A DNA stretch of 64,000 nucleotides, taken from assembly GCF_023091745.1 (NCBI RefSeq), contig NC_068922.1:30108001-30172000 (forward strand), given 5' to 3'. Shown in pieces: positions 12,701 to 27,700 of the stretch; within the stretch, counting starts at the first letter, position 1, and every line of letters starts with the position of its first letter. The notes under the pieces were generated by a model that was not told where the DNA came from, did no database searches, and saw nothing but the letters and a program-made list of their open reading frames with translations. Source of the DNA: Budorcas taxicolor (lineage: Eukaryota > Chordata > Mammalia > Artiodactyla > Bovidae). Position numbers and translations under genes: made by a program.

Positions 12701-15700
12701 AAAGAACATAGCTGGGAATAAAGGAAAAAAACAGGTAAAACAGATTGTTATATGGAATAAATTTTAATATAAGCTCATTTCATTGTCAACATCTAATGTG
12801 AATTTTCAAATTTTCAATTACTAAAACTTCTCAAATTTATATAACATTAAAAATCAATTTATAATAGTTTCATTTCATGTCTATTTTAAAAATGAGACAA
12901 TGTAAATTGGAAAATTACTAAAAAATGTTTTTTGGAGGGGGAGTCAATATAATATGCCCAAATAGGTTACTGAAGTGCCAAAGTTAACATCATGAGGCCA
13001 TTTAACCCATCAACACAGAAATGTACAGCACATCCAGTGAGCACACAGTTTACTAAGATACTAACGAAAAATGTTAGCAAAAAACTATTTTCTTATAATA
13101 TTAATACATGGAGTAGTTTTAACCACATATTCTTTAAAACAACTTCTAACCTCTTCAACTATTCCTATTAAGATTTTAATATCCTAAACAAAACTATTAA
13201 ACATGCTTTTATGCAATCCAGTAAAATCTGGAAAATATTTTAAGACCAGCCTTAATGACATTTTTTGATTATCAACCTTGTGAGTATTTTCCACTTGTTT
13301 TCTTTAACTCTAAAAATATATTAAATTCTTTTTGAAATGCTATGTTTGAAAGGCCTAAAAGGAAATGTCATTCAACTGCTTAAATTTGAAAAATTATTCC
13401 TTGCAAATGTACTATTAGTAGAATTTGCCATTGTAACTGCAAAGGTGAGAGAGAGAAGATGCTGACATCCTAGAGACATGTTGGCTCAAAGAGATAACTT
13501 GCCTCGTAGAAAATCCTATAGGGAGAGCAAGATGTGTACCATAGCAACTGAAATTTACTTTTTAGAAATTGGGTGTCTACAGTTTCCACAAAGATGATAG
13601 TTAATGGATTGCACTATAAGCAGAACAAGTCACTTATTTAATAAAGGCACTTAGAACTATCAATTACCAAAAGCAACCGATGAACAAGTTAATTTCTAAA
13701 AAGAAAACCAGAAAAGCAACTCTATCTGTAGTACAATCTTACTAGTTCATTCTGGCAGTCTGTAGGTCAACTAGGTAAGAATATTTAAAAACTAAAGACC
13801 ATAAATATATAATTCTTCTGAGTGAGAAGAGCTGTTATTTTTCTTTAAGAGAAATCTTCAAGGTATGAAAAACTTAAATGAATGCAAAATTAAAACTCAT
13901 AATAAAAAAACTATCTCAAAATAATTCATCTATAGTAACCATGTCCAAAAAGTTCAGGAGGAAAAAAAAACAACACAGGGAAGAAAAATGTCCCCATCTT
14001 TGCTTTAGGAAACAGCTGAAGATAATTAAGACATTTCCTAATGTAAAAAACAGTTGTAATAATAATAATTTCCCTGTTTTTTCCAATACCAAGGAAAACA
14101 CTGAAGTATTTGAAGCAAAGAAAACAGAAATATGTTCTTTCAGCTTTCTAAATGAGAGTTCCAAAGCTGAAAAGAGACTGTCATCAAGTAGAAGTTAACT
14201 AGAACTTTTACTAAGTTTACTTTAAGAGATGCAGTTCCTATGTTTTTTTCCCCAAAAATCAAAGAAAAAATAAACAAATGTAATATCCTGCAGCAATTAA
14301 AATCATCATGTGAGAAATGAAAACTAACAAAGCTCAAGGATTAAGTAAGCTTAGGCTAAAAAACAGATCTTACACAATGTTTAAATCTTGTTCTCTCTTT
14401 AAAATTTTCAATAGTTCTATTCAAACACACAGACAAGAAATTACTTCATGAAATAAAAGTGTGTCTTACAAGAATGTTCCACTTGGCAACTAGACTGTGC
14501 AGGGCTCCCAGAAAGACTAGCGGTTTCCTCAGTTGTTTTTCCTCTTAACCAAGAAACCAAGCAGTAGGATCCCGAGTTGTCACAACCAGCACTTTCTAAA
14601 ATATCACACAAGGTATGACAAAGGAGTTCCTTCCGCTCTTCCTCTAAAAATAACCGAAGCATAAGTTACAATGGTTTTCTCTGCCGGGGACAAAAAAATC
14701 CTGTCAAATAACAATGTTAAGAATGTGTTAATTTAGTGACCAAACTCAAGCATTTTTTAGAGGGGCAGAAATCCATAAGCCACTGATCTTCAATTACAGT
14801 TTAGAAAAACAATGTGCTTCAGGGTTAAAATGTCACTGCTATTGAATATTTCCATTCAGGAGAAAAAGAATCCTGGAAAATGTAGAATTAAACATCAGAG
14901 GAAGGAATATGCTATGTGGAGTAAGCTGATACTGATCATTCCTTTCTTAGGCTGCAAACGGAACCTTTCAGCCTTCTTATAGAACCAGGTCTTGTAAGGG
15001 CCTGTGGAGACCTCTGTTTTTCCCCATTTCTGAATTAGTCTCATGTCTTTGATCTCCCAGTCCCACGGGGGAAGGATAATGAGATAATATACCATCAGCA
15101 CATACGACACAATCCATTACATTAGCAGAGGCCGTTGCGGTTATGCCGCATAGTACACAAACCACTGATACTGTACTGTGGTGACCTCAGCCTCAGACAT
15201 TTATAAAAAATAGCACAAATGCTCAACTCTGTCCTGAATCTTAGCCACCCTCCCCTTTTCGAGTAGTGTTCGTCTCCAGAAGTAGTACCACTTTCTGAAG
15301 CTTTCAAACAAAGGGGATAAGATGGCTATCTAACACGTGTAAAATTTTATGCTAGAGGGAGGTTTCTCTCCCTAGATAGACTAAGAGTTCTTTAAAGACT
15401 GGAACTGTCCTATTCACTTTCTAGCCACCACAGCATTTACGACACTTACAACAATGCTACAAAAATTTCTTATCAATATGAATGTTTCTACGCAAGAAAT
15501 TTTAGAAATTTAATAAAATGTTCATGCTAGTAACAGTCTCTTTTGAATAGTTTCTTTCTTCTCTACTGAAACTTATTGTGCATTTCAGTTATTAATTAAA
15601 AATACATGACAGTGACACTTTATCTCTTAAATTCAAAACCACTAGTAGAATGTAGCTGCATGGTTTGGAATGGAAGCTGCTCTGCCCTTATATACAAAAC

Positions 15701-18700
15701 TGCAATTATAATATATTCTACCTTCTTTCAGTAGTCATTGTGAGTTCACATAAAATAGTGTAAGTGAAGAAAATATCTTTGTAGACTGTCAAGGATGCAA
15801 ATGTTTGTTATTATCAGGTAGCACATACAGTTCTCTGATCTAACCATATTGCAGAAGCCACGAAAGCTTCATTTGTGATTTAACTCAGAATTACCTGTAG
15901 TAGTATTGGTATTGTGGAAAGTATTATACTAAAAGATTCAGTAATACAAAGATAATCTTGAGTTTTTGCTCAAAGCTAAATCAGACAATCAAACATAAAT
16001 GATTCTTCCTTATGGTATGCTATCATTTAACAGTGCACCAAAAGATTTTTCCCTAAGTAGTAAAAACCTGTCTTACCCCTCTCAGTTAGGAAAACCACAT
16101 TACAAAATACACATTTTAAAGACCTAGAGTCACTGTTCATGAAACTTCCGGGAATATTTAAAAAGTCAACCTCACAAAAAAGTAACTGATAGTTTACTTT
16201 TTAAAAACAGATAATATCAACTGAATTACTGCCAATGAATGCTGCAGGAATCACTTATAAAATAAAAGATGGAGTAGAAGTTGATAAAAGACAGCTATCA
16301 TACCTGGGCAATCCCTCCAAGAAGACTTCTCAGATGAAAACAGGAGCTTCTTCAAAAGAAATGCCTTTATACAATTAAAGCAATAATTATTAGAATTTAT
16401 TATAAACATACCTTATATCATTCTTTTATTCTAAAATGGAAAAAAAACCCCACCTAATTTGTACCTCCTTTCTGATCTTTTGAATAGTGCTATAGAATTT
16501 CAAATCATTTTCCTCACATTCACCAGTAACTGAACATACTTACTTACTTAGAATATATTACTATAAACTTGATTCTAGATCCATACAATTCTTCTTTTAT
16601 AGTACATATTTTTTGGCAAATAGAAGAACTGACTCAATAACTGCGTAACTGAAAAAGAAATTTACTGCTTCATTCACAGAGTGAAAGCTCTATAGACCAG
16701 GGGGGAAAAAAAATCTACATTTCTCTTTGATTCCTTTGAGGAAAGAAAGCTAAATACAAAAGTGGTTCTGTACTAGTTCTCATTTGTGACACAGGAATAC
16801 CACTGTGTGGATCACTGATAAGGAGTTCCTAACTTTCTGATTTAACTCAAAAAGCTTTAAGATCCCAAGGAAAAAACAAACCCATTTTTAACCTTTTCTT
16901 CAGTGTGCCAACTATGTTACATTAGTGTTTCCATAGATAGCAGTTCTGAGTATAATACTGTTTCCTTCTCAAAGTGTAGTTAACCTGACTTGTTTTTTTA
17001 AGAGGCAGATCCTGATGCTCCACCTACTTTATCTCCAGGGGGCAGATTCAAGAAAAAGTAGTTACTATGGTGATTCTTACTCATCAGTGTCTGAAAACAG
17101 TAGTATACAGATAAGAAAACTACTTTCAGTTGCTGCTGCTGCTAAGTCGCTTCAGTCGTGTCCGATTCTGTGCGACCCATAGACGGCAGCCCACCAGGCT
17201 CCCCTATCCCTGGGATTTTCTAGGCAAGAATACTGGAGTGGGTTGCCATTTCATTCTTACTCATCAGTGTCTGAAAACAGTAGTATACAGATAAGAGAAC
17301 TACTTCTAGTTAGACAGACCTAAACTTGAATTCTGGTTCCATTATTTTACTAATCAAAAATAATAGCACAAACTTTAAAAGGTTGTAATGAGGATTACAT
17401 GAGATGATCTAGTAATACACTTAGCATAATACCTGGCACCTAATAAACTATCAATTCTAAACATCTAAACAAAAAAATAAGTAATATTCTCACAGTGATA
17501 AAATCTACAAATACTACAACCAAGTGCTTCTGACTTCCCCAAATAACAAAAACCATAAAATTGAGTGACATAACTATATTGCAAAACTGGAAAAGTGAGA
17601 TGGGACAACCATTATTTCACCACTAATAGAACCACCATTCACATTCTGATATACTTCCTTCCAGTCTTTCTTTCATACCTGTTTCAAATTTTAAGTGAGA
17701 AGCCTAATGGGTATGTGATTGTTTTCCACTTTTCTGTTTTCCCACGTAATTCATAACTATAGGTCAATCTCTAACTGTCTACTAACCTATTAAAGTTTAC
17801 TTCAACATTATTCCATGTTTACATGACGTTACTGTGCATCAGGTTATTTGCAATTTTTTAAAACTACTATAAATAAAAAACATATTTGGAATTGCTGTAA
17901 AAAAGCTAATTCTTGAATACAATCTTTCAATTTTAAGGATTATTTCTTCAGGGAAGATTCATAGAAGTAAAATTATTCTCAAAGAATCTGCATTATTTTA
18001 TTATGGTTTCAATTATAATGTAAAATTCCTTCCCTAAGTCATAGTACAAATTTATACTACATAGAGTTATCTGTAGCTACAGAGTGTGCCAGCATCACCC
18101 TACCCTTATATGTACTGGCAAGTATTTTATATATAAAGATTAGGAAGAGTAAGCCTTCGGGCAATTATTTTATATCTAAAGATAGGGAAAAGTAAGCAAA
18201 AGAATCTATTTAAAAGTTTTATTTGTACTTTGGTGGATTCCTAGTGAGCTTGGGCATCTTGATTTTTTGGCTGTGCAGCATCATTCCACCTGCCATGACT
18301 GCATATACTTGCCCATTTCACCTCTGAGGTTGAAGTGTTTTTCTAACCAATGTGTATGAGTTCTTTGTCTAAGAAAGATATTCACTTATTGCTAACATTA
18401 CCTGCAGATATTTTCCTGAGCCTGGAACTCATCTATTCTCTTAGAAGGTTGGTAACCCATTATTTTCAACTTCCCGTGAGTAAGTGTTATATCAAGAATA
18501 AACTTGGTACATGGTATGAGACGACCCAGATTCAGTTTTCCCCCTCAAATTATCAACCTGTCATATCAGTATCGTTTACTAAACTACATTGTATTTCATC
18601 ATTGATTTGCATTCCTTATTATGGTATGCGATTAGAACTGTTGTATGTAACATGGTCTACTACTGTATTTTCTACTTGGTTCCATAATGTTTATTCTTCT

Positions 18701-21700
18701 AGCAAAAGTGCCATGTTCTAGAGTTCGGTTTTAAAAAGTTCAACATCCAACTCGCACACTTCCCTTCATTACTCTCAGTAATTTAGTTTTGATTTTTACA
18801 TTGAAATATTAATACAAACAAAATTCTAAAATCAAAAACATTTATGTGACTATGAAGCTAAGTTACTACCTCAAAGATATATCTTGATTTTGAATATTAC
18901 AATTATTTCCTGTTACATAACAACTCCACTTGCAAAAATAACTACCATTTTGGAAATATAGTGAATTTTATACAACATGAAATTCCTGCTATTTATCTTG
19001 CATTTAAGTATATTCATGGACTGGCAATAGACTCTAAGGTACTATCATGGTCCAAGAGGGTCAGTGGTAATAAAATCTACCTTGTATATAAATAAGACAC
19101 AGAATCCTCAAATTCTGATAAGATTCCTACCAGCAAACCAAAACCTACCTCAGTTGTTCAACAGCTCTAATAACTAATTTATAGTTAAATTTATTTATAC
19201 TCTAAAATCCCTAGGCAAAGCTCATTCAAATTTTTCTTAATTAAAAAAAATCTACTAATGAAAAAAGTGTATCAACTTTACTTTTTAAAGAGGAAACAAT
19301 GACCTACAAAGAATATATTTTAGAATCAACCATAAAGGAAAACATTTCTTTTCTTCTTCAAAAAATGCACTTTAAATTTAACAATGTAAGTGTATGGAGT
19401 TTGAGAGACAAATTTATTTTGCAACTAACAGTCAGGAAAGCATTTTTTACGCTCAATGAATAATAAATACCACATTAAAAATGTATTTTCAAAATGTGCT
19501 GATTAAAACAAGCAATAAATTCAAGTTTCTTTTTAACAGTTCTGAAGTTATACTGCTGTTTAGACATCGTAAATATCACAGCAAACTGAAAATTCAATTC
19601 TCCGTTTTAATAATTTAATAGTTCATGGCAAAACAGCCTTTGAATTTCAAACAATGCAACACATAAAAATTCAAAATCAAATACACACACTGAAACTCAC
19701 CCTATCTCATGTGCAAAGAAAAAAAAATCTTTTTTTTTTTAAATTTTGGGAATTGTTTGAAATCTGCTGTTACTGATTTTATTTTAAAGACCCAAAAGAT
19801 ACACCCTAAAACAGTATATATTGTCAACTTACTTTAAAATCTGATTGAGTTTTAGGCCATGAAAATATTAACCAGTCTTCAACTTTTTTGAAGAGTCATT
19901 TTAAGAGACAGAACAAATACAAATGATACCATGATTATGGTATAACTACCTTTGGCATAAATTATTATTACTCAATAGGATCACTGTGTAAGATGTCATG
20001 GTCATTATTTTCAAGAAAACATAATAGAAAACTTGGAGTTAAAGTCAGCCAAATGGCTACTGCTGTGTAAGCTACTCATATTCTGAATTCATTTTTATTT
20101 CAGACATTTAAAGCAATTTATATGAACAAAAGTTAAGAGGTAACTGATTATGCTTCATGATTACACAGAGTACAGGTATTAGAAAACACAAAGTCAAGGA
20201 GGGAACGTTTGAACACGTCCCTCTAAGGAGTTGGTAAAGTAGTCTATGTTACCTGAACAGGTGCAATAACAGCACAGGGGCCACCTTCAAACTGTTCTAA
20301 TGCAGATCCCTCTGATTCACTAAACACAAACCCTAAAAATGAAAGCAAGCAGCAAAGATTAAACATGTCGTTCAAGTAGTAGCTGAAAGAATTTTTAATG
20401 TACTTTGCTTTGAGAGAGAATCACTTATCACAACAGCAAATTATCTTTAAGTCAGTCCATTGCTATAGTTCTTAGCTTTTTGGAGGATAACAGAACACTT
20501 TGAAAAAAGATATGGAACCTAGGCTCCCTGCCAAGTGCACATGTGCGCGCGCACACACACCCCCACACAAACACAATTTTGCACTCAGGGCCCCCTATTA
20601 AGTAGACTAAAGAGATACAGTGTAGACCTCAGTAAAAGGACACTAAATCTGATTTTTTAAAGTAATTTAATATACTGGAAGAAAGACTATAGACAGTTTA
20701 CTGAATTTAAACAGAAATTTTAGGACTCTTTAAATTAAAAAGCATTATACACACTGACGGCTTCCCTGATGGCTCAGACAGTACAGAATCTGCCCACAAA
20801 GTGGGAGACCCCGGTTTGATCTCTGAGTTGGGAAGATCCCCTGGAGGAGGATATGGCAACCCACTCCAGGGTTCTTGCCTGGAGAATCCCATGGACAGAG
20901 GAGCCTGGAAGGCTACAGTCCAAGGGGTTGCAAAGAGTTGGACATGACTGAGTGGCTAAGCCCAGCACATACACACCAAATGTGCTCATACTGGCTCCAT
21001 CTCAATTTAAGTATTACCAAGTCGCACTGATTGAAAGCAGCCAGGACAAGCTCCCACAGAGATCATGGCACACTGTGGAGATATTGCAGCCAAAGTCAGG
21101 AGAGGTGAGTTACAATCTGTACAACCTTCAGGAAATCATTTCCCCTCCCTAGGCCTCGGGGTACTTAGCTTTAAAACAATCATTTCCAGTTCCAACATAC
21201 CTAATGGTTATAATTCAGTCATTTATCCAACGAACATTTCATGACCCTCAGACACGACACCAAACATCCAGGGTATACAAATGACATGCATGACAAAGTC
21301 CCTCGTCTGGAGAAGCCAACAGTCTAGATGAAGACAGACATACGAATAAATCACTAAAATAAAGGGATAAATGAATGTTTTAACAGAAGTATGAAGAGAG
21401 TGTTGAGGAAACTGAAAGGAATGACTTTGCCTAAATCAAGTCATAACAGGTGACTTGAAAGCTGACCTTGAATGGAACTTTAACAGAGGCAAGGGTGGGA
21501 GAATGACTTTCAGGTAAAGAAAACATCTTCAGGAAAGGAAAAAGGTGTGGTAAGAAAAGGACAAGTTCATGGATGAGAGGGAAATGTCATGCAGTTGAAG
21601 AGCTGTATGGGGGCAGGATGGTGAGAAAGAAGAGATGACAGGACATTCATACTGGGAAGGGCCACATCACGACAAGTACTAATTAAAGTAGTAACACAAC

Positions 21701-24700
21701 CATACTGGAATTTTGTTTCTTTAAAGGACCAGAATGGGGAGGAGACCATTTCAACAGACCTATAGAGACAGTGCCAGACTAATAAAAACAACACTAATGT
21801 TGAGAGAAAACACTATATACAAACAGTATTTCTAAGGTAAAAATTAAGATTTGATGAATATATGCAAGTGCAGCACAGGCTGGGTACGTAAGAAATTAGA
21901 TCTAACTCTGTTTCTACCTTGAGACACTCGGTAGCAAGTGAGTTAACAAATAGTATGGAGGTCGCCATTCCAGTCCACCTCTTCTCTCTTTACCTTTCAA
22001 TCTCTTTCAAATAGGATTTAAACATGTACCTCCTATTTAAAAACAAAAATTCTCCTTAAGAGTCTACCAGAAGGTCCTTGTTTACCCAAAGGAGTTGAAA
22101 ATTTAGCACCCCCCCAACAAAAACCTACACACACTGTTTACTGCGCCTTTCATAATTGCCACAACTTGGAAGCAGCCAAGATATCCTTCAGTAGGGGAAT
22201 GGATAAATAGCACATACAGAAAATGAAATATTATTCGGTGTTTATAAAAAATAATGGCTTGCAAGCAGTGAAAAAACAAGGGGGAAAACAGTTATATGCC
22301 ATATGATTCCAACTATATGACATTCTGGAAAAGGCAAAACTATGCAGACAGTAAAAAAGATCAGAGGCTGCCAAGGGGAGGGGAGAGGGGGATGGGGTGA
22401 ACAGATAGAGCACAGAGAATTTTTACAGCAGTGAAAATACTCTATGATACTATAATGATGGATACATTCCATTATATTTTTGTCACCACCCATAGGATGT
22501 ATAGAACCAAGAATAAAAACTGTGGACTTTGGGTGATAATGATGAGTCAATGTAGGTTCAAAATTGTAACAAACACTCTGGTGGGAGATACTGACATTGG
22601 AGGAAGTTGTGCACGTCATGGGAGCACGAGGTATGTGGGGAAATCTCTGTATCTTGCTTGCAATTTTGCTGTGAACCTAAATAACGTTGTTCTAAAAGGA
22701 AAAGTCTTATTAAAAAATCATTTGACCATTAAAAAGAAAAATTTCCATCCAAGACTCCAAACACCACTCGCTCAAAGCATACCTAATTGTCTGTATGTAC
22801 TGTCTCAATTTCCTCAATTAACTCAACCCACAATAATTTGGTTTTCAACCTGTGATTGCATCAAACTCACTCTCACCAAATTCACCAATGACCCCTCAGA
22901 GAACCATCTGAAACGCTCATCAGTGACTTGTGAAAGCCTTCTGGCCCTTGGCTTTAGCGGTCCCTCTTGTTCCAGATTTTCCTTTTTTGTTTCTATTCTG
23001 AATCAATGTTGATCAGCGACTAAATGCTAATGTTCTTCAGGTCTTGGCTTTAGAGTCTTTGTTCTTTTCGTTCTACATGTTCTCCCTGTGTAACTCATCT
23101 ACTCCCAAGGTTTCCATTAAGGGTTATAATCAGGTAATCTCCAAACAGAGCCCTGAATGGAACTCCAGTCGCTGACAGAATCTAAATTCTTTAACATGGT
23201 CTTGTATGGTCTAGTTTCTGCCTGTGTCTCCTATCTCATCCTTTGACACTTTCCTTCTTTAGCCTCCAGGTGCACAGACTTTCTTTCAGACCATCAAATA
23301 TCCATTCTCTCTCTGGTTTCTCATGTTTTGAACATGTTCCCTCCACTTGAAACACCTTCTCCAAAAAACTCCCACTTAACTTTAAGGCTTCACCTTATAA
23401 GAACCTCTTGGTTCAAGGGCCCAAAACACATCTGTATCTGCACATCTCCATTCCATTTCTGGTTCACCTTTAGGTCCTAACCACCATCATCTTTCATCTA
23501 GAACACTGTTAGGAATTTCCAATCAGGATCCCCCTGCCCCATTTCACCCACATCCCAACTCCCAACTCACCCCTTACCTATTCACCATAAATTTACCAGA
23601 GAAACAGTCTAGAAACGGAAACCAGTTTTTCTCACAGACTGCTTAAAACATTCAAATGGTTTCTTACTGCAATTAAAATAAAATTCAAACTCCTTTTTCA
23701 TTGCCTAAAAAAGACCCTATATGATCTATCAATCCCAACTTCCCTCAGTTCACTCTTACCTTCATCATATACAGTGGTCTTAGTCCTCAGAACATCTTAA
23801 GATCTTTACCTGGGGCCTTGGTGTCGGCTGTTCTCTCTGCATGAAATGGTCTTTACCCTTCTCATAGCTGAATCCTTCTCATCCTAAAAGACTCAGTGGA
23901 GGTATTAACTCATCAGAGAGATGTTCCCTGACAAATCTAGCTAAGTAGATCCTTCCTACCATTCTCCAGCCCAACCAGGACTTATCATCATCTGTAATTA
24001 TGTTATCGTTCATTTGTTTATTGTGTCTTGCCTTGCAAGTATCCTGCCTCTCTTATTGACCAGTTTCCCTAGTGTGTTGTTATTAATACAGTTAATACTC
24101 AACGAATGCTTGCTGAAGTTTTGGGAAGAAAGATAATGGGGGTGAGCTCATTCACATCCAACTCTTTGTGAGCCCATGGACTGTAGTTCTCCAGGCTCCT
24201 CTGTCTAAGGGGTTCTTCAGGCAAGAATATTGGAGTGGGTTGCCATTTCCTTCTCCAGGGGATCTTCCCGACCCAGGGATCAAACCCATGTCTCCTGTGT
24301 CTCTTGCATTGGCAGGTGGATTCTTTTCCACTGAGCCATCTGGGAAGCCTGATAATGGAGATTTTTGTTTCTCAATTCAGTCTCTAAAATGTGGTGGGGG
24401 CGGATATGGGTCTGGAGCTCACGGCAGGGATGAAGATTAAAGATAGCAACTTGAATCACCCTAAACATGGCAGTTAAAGTGAATGAGAACACAGAACAAA
24501 GATAATGAAGGCAGTTAACATAAAATAAAAAGAAAGAAAGAAACAAGCCGATGCTGAGTCAGCAAAGACGACTGACAAAGACTTGAAAGGTAAGAGAAAA
24601 AACACAGTGAGGCCCCAAAAAGGAAAAGCAGGCAGTCACCTGTTTCAAATGCTGAGTGGAATAAAAACATACATGAAAACCCTGGATTAAGCATGTCATC

Positions 24701-27700
24701 ACTGAGAATACTAAAAAAAGCAAACAGAATACTAGGAAGAGCAGTCAAATTTTAGAGGGTTGAGGTGTGATTCAGAACACAAGCAGAAGGAGAGACTGCA
24801 AACTATGTTAAACAAGTGAAGGGACAAAGGATGACAGCTTGAAGGGTAGCTGGATAAAGAATTATTATTTTATAGAACAAAGGGCATGAGTTTCCAAGAA
24901 GGAAAAGAGTGATCAAATGGAAAAAGAGAAAGTTTAAGGACGCTGAGTTCTGAGAAAGCTGAGATGGTACAGAGGGGCGGTGGACTGGATAAAGAGGTTC
25001 TCAAAGTGTGGTCTACCGAACCCTGGAAATTTTAGTGACCTTTTAGGGAACCTGCTAGAGGTGAAAATCATTTTTACTATAATACACAGATATCTGCCCT
25101 TTTCTCGGTTTGATATTCACAGTGATGGTACAAAACAAAAAGTGGGTTACGTTACTGGTGCCTTAGCACACATCAAGGCAACGCCATTAAGCTATACCAG
25201 CAGTCACTGTACTAGGAAACACCCTGATATGCTCTCGAACAAACAGAAAAAGCCAATTTAACTTAAGAAAGCTCTTGCTAATGCTAATCTTATTAAATCT
25301 TGACTCTGAATACAAAGTACTTAAAAAAAAATTGTATGACATAATGGCAACTACCTATGAAGCACCCCTGCCACGCACCCTGTACAGGTAGGTGGCTCAA
25401 AGAAAAGCAGATGCGCCATTTTTTGAACTGTGAGCTGAACTAACAGCTTGTCTGTGAATGTTATTTTTACTTTGAAGAGCTAGTAACAAACTATGATTAT
25501 TTAGACTTTTTCTCAGAAGTAAATGTAGTGAGCCTGATACTTCAAGGAAAAAAAAACTGACAGTACTTTTGCCAGCAATAAAATTTCAAGCTTTTAAGTG
25601 ATTAACTAAAATTCTGGAAAACTCAGGGCCACCACTGTGAGCTTGAAGCTTCCCAACACTCAAAGAGATTTTTCTGACAGGATCAGTGAGATAATAATAA
25701 ATATGACTTTCAGTTCAGTTCAGTTGAGTTCAGTCGCTCAGTCGTGTCCGACTCTTTGCGACCCCATGAATGCAGCACGCCAGGCCTCCCTGTCCATCAC
25801 CAACTCCCGGACTTCACTCAAATTCACGTCCATCGAGTCGGTGATGCCATCCAGCCATCTCATCCTTGGTCATCCCCTTCTCCTCCTGCCCCCAATCCCT
25901 CCCAGCATCAGAGTCTTTTCCAATGAGTCAACTCTTCGCATGAGGTGGCCAAAGTACTGGAGCTTCAGCTTTAGCATCATTCCTTCCAAAGAAATCCCAG
26001 GGTTGATCTCCTTCAGAATGGACTGGTTGGATCTCCTTGCAGTCCAAGGGACTCTCTAGAGTCTTCTAGATATTGTTTAATAATATGTGTTAACATTTGG
26101 AATATTTGCATAAACCAGCAGACCAATAATTTCCAAACAACAAATGGTTACAAATTAATTCACAGGTAGAAGATCCACTCAAAGTACAAGACAAACCAAT
26201 GGATTTCAATTTAATACAGTACAAAATGTTCATCAATGTGGCTTCAGATTTCATATCTCAACTAACCTCTAAGAAACTACCATTTGCTGAGTTTCAGTGT
26301 AGTATCAAAGAAGAATATCCACAATTATTTGAAAATGCTATTATGATACTCCTATATTACCAATTGCTTAAATGTATGAAGATGGATTTTCTGCATACAC
26401 TTCAACCAAAACAACAGACTGAATGTAACAGGCTGGAGGAGCAAGTGAGAGAATCCAGCTATCTTCTAATGAGCTAGACACTGAAGAGATTTTTTAATGT
26501 AAAATAATGCCACAGGTCTCAATTTTTTTTCATAGTGAAGTCTTTAATAATTTTTAAGAGTGTAATGGGGCCCTGAGTTTATAAACTTGAGAAAACGAAA
26601 ACTTTAGCAGGTTTTCAACTTAGAAATATGGGCAAAGAGGAAGTGATGTTACTGACTGAGAGCAACAGAATGAGGGGCATAGAAAACAGAATATTAATTC
26701 CAAAAAAACATAAGAGTCAACAGGATAAAGAACTAGAAGAAATACTGAGGGCTCAGCTAAGGTTTAATTAGTACATCTGTACTGATGCCCACCACAATTT
26801 GCTCCAGCAACACGCAACACTTTGGGAGAAACAGAATAGAGGACAGGCTAAATGTAGGCTAAAAAACAGGCATGATGGGGCAACCTTAATAAAGACAAAT
26901 GAGAACTAAGGGTGCTGGTGATCACATCAAGACAAGCAAAACTGAGATCCAACCTGGAAACAAGAGGTGAAGCCAAGGGACCTCTACTCTTCATCCATCT
27001 CTTTTCCTAGTGGCAAGAAAGGGTCACTGGTGTTGGGGCTAAGTGCAGAGGTGAAACTAAGCTCTTCCAAACTTTCAGGGTATGTGATAAATAAGTATCA
27101 GTAATGGATTCTTGCCTTTCTTAAAATCACTGATAATGTAATTCAATTTTCAAGGTCCATGGGTGGGGCTTTTAGACTGAAATATATTATGATGAGTTGC
27201 TTTCATACTTTAGAGATAAAAACCCCAGGGAGAGAATTCTAGGCAGATATGCTTTATACCAAATTCTGTTTAATTGTAGCATATATGCTTGAGGGTGTTA
27301 TCTGATAATGAACAAAGGCTCTTACGGCTTAAAATGTAGTAGAAGTCAAATACATGGAAATGAACTTTTCTGTCCTAAAACAGGACTATGCTATGTAGGC
27401 ATCTCCTTTTATAATAAGGTTTCACTTGAGTTGGAATTTTTTAGGATACAGTTATTTTTCTTGTCAAGTGTTCTCATATTTGTATTATTTCCTAGTTTTA
27501 AGAGGAATTGACATCACAAAATGACTGCTTTACTAATTAGATCTGAAATTAGCCATCTAACTTAGCATCTGATCCTAAGCATATGATTTTGTATCACACT
27601 GGACAGCACCAGACTAGACATAGACGTCTTTCTCAATTTTATAGCTCATAACTAATTTAAACCTAAGCCATGAACCTCTCTGCAATTTCCTAGCCTTTTA

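Larger units (their letters stand above)
16365..20252 (-). other. MINDY3 intron 2
   Basis: A 3.9-kb intron holding a Bov-A SINE flanked by a 59-bp duplication, a MIR and a long reversed L1M. The rest (16365-17070, 18830-20250) is AT-rich with nothing recognisable. Confidence 0.8.

Noticed and set aside
18350..18721. 123-codon plus-strand open frame in intron 2
   Set aside because: It lies antisense in a reversed L1 remnant.
22431..23012. 193-codon plus-strand open frame
   Set aside because: It starts in an ancient L1 3' region and runs into L2-like sequence. The product mixes two unrelated repeats.
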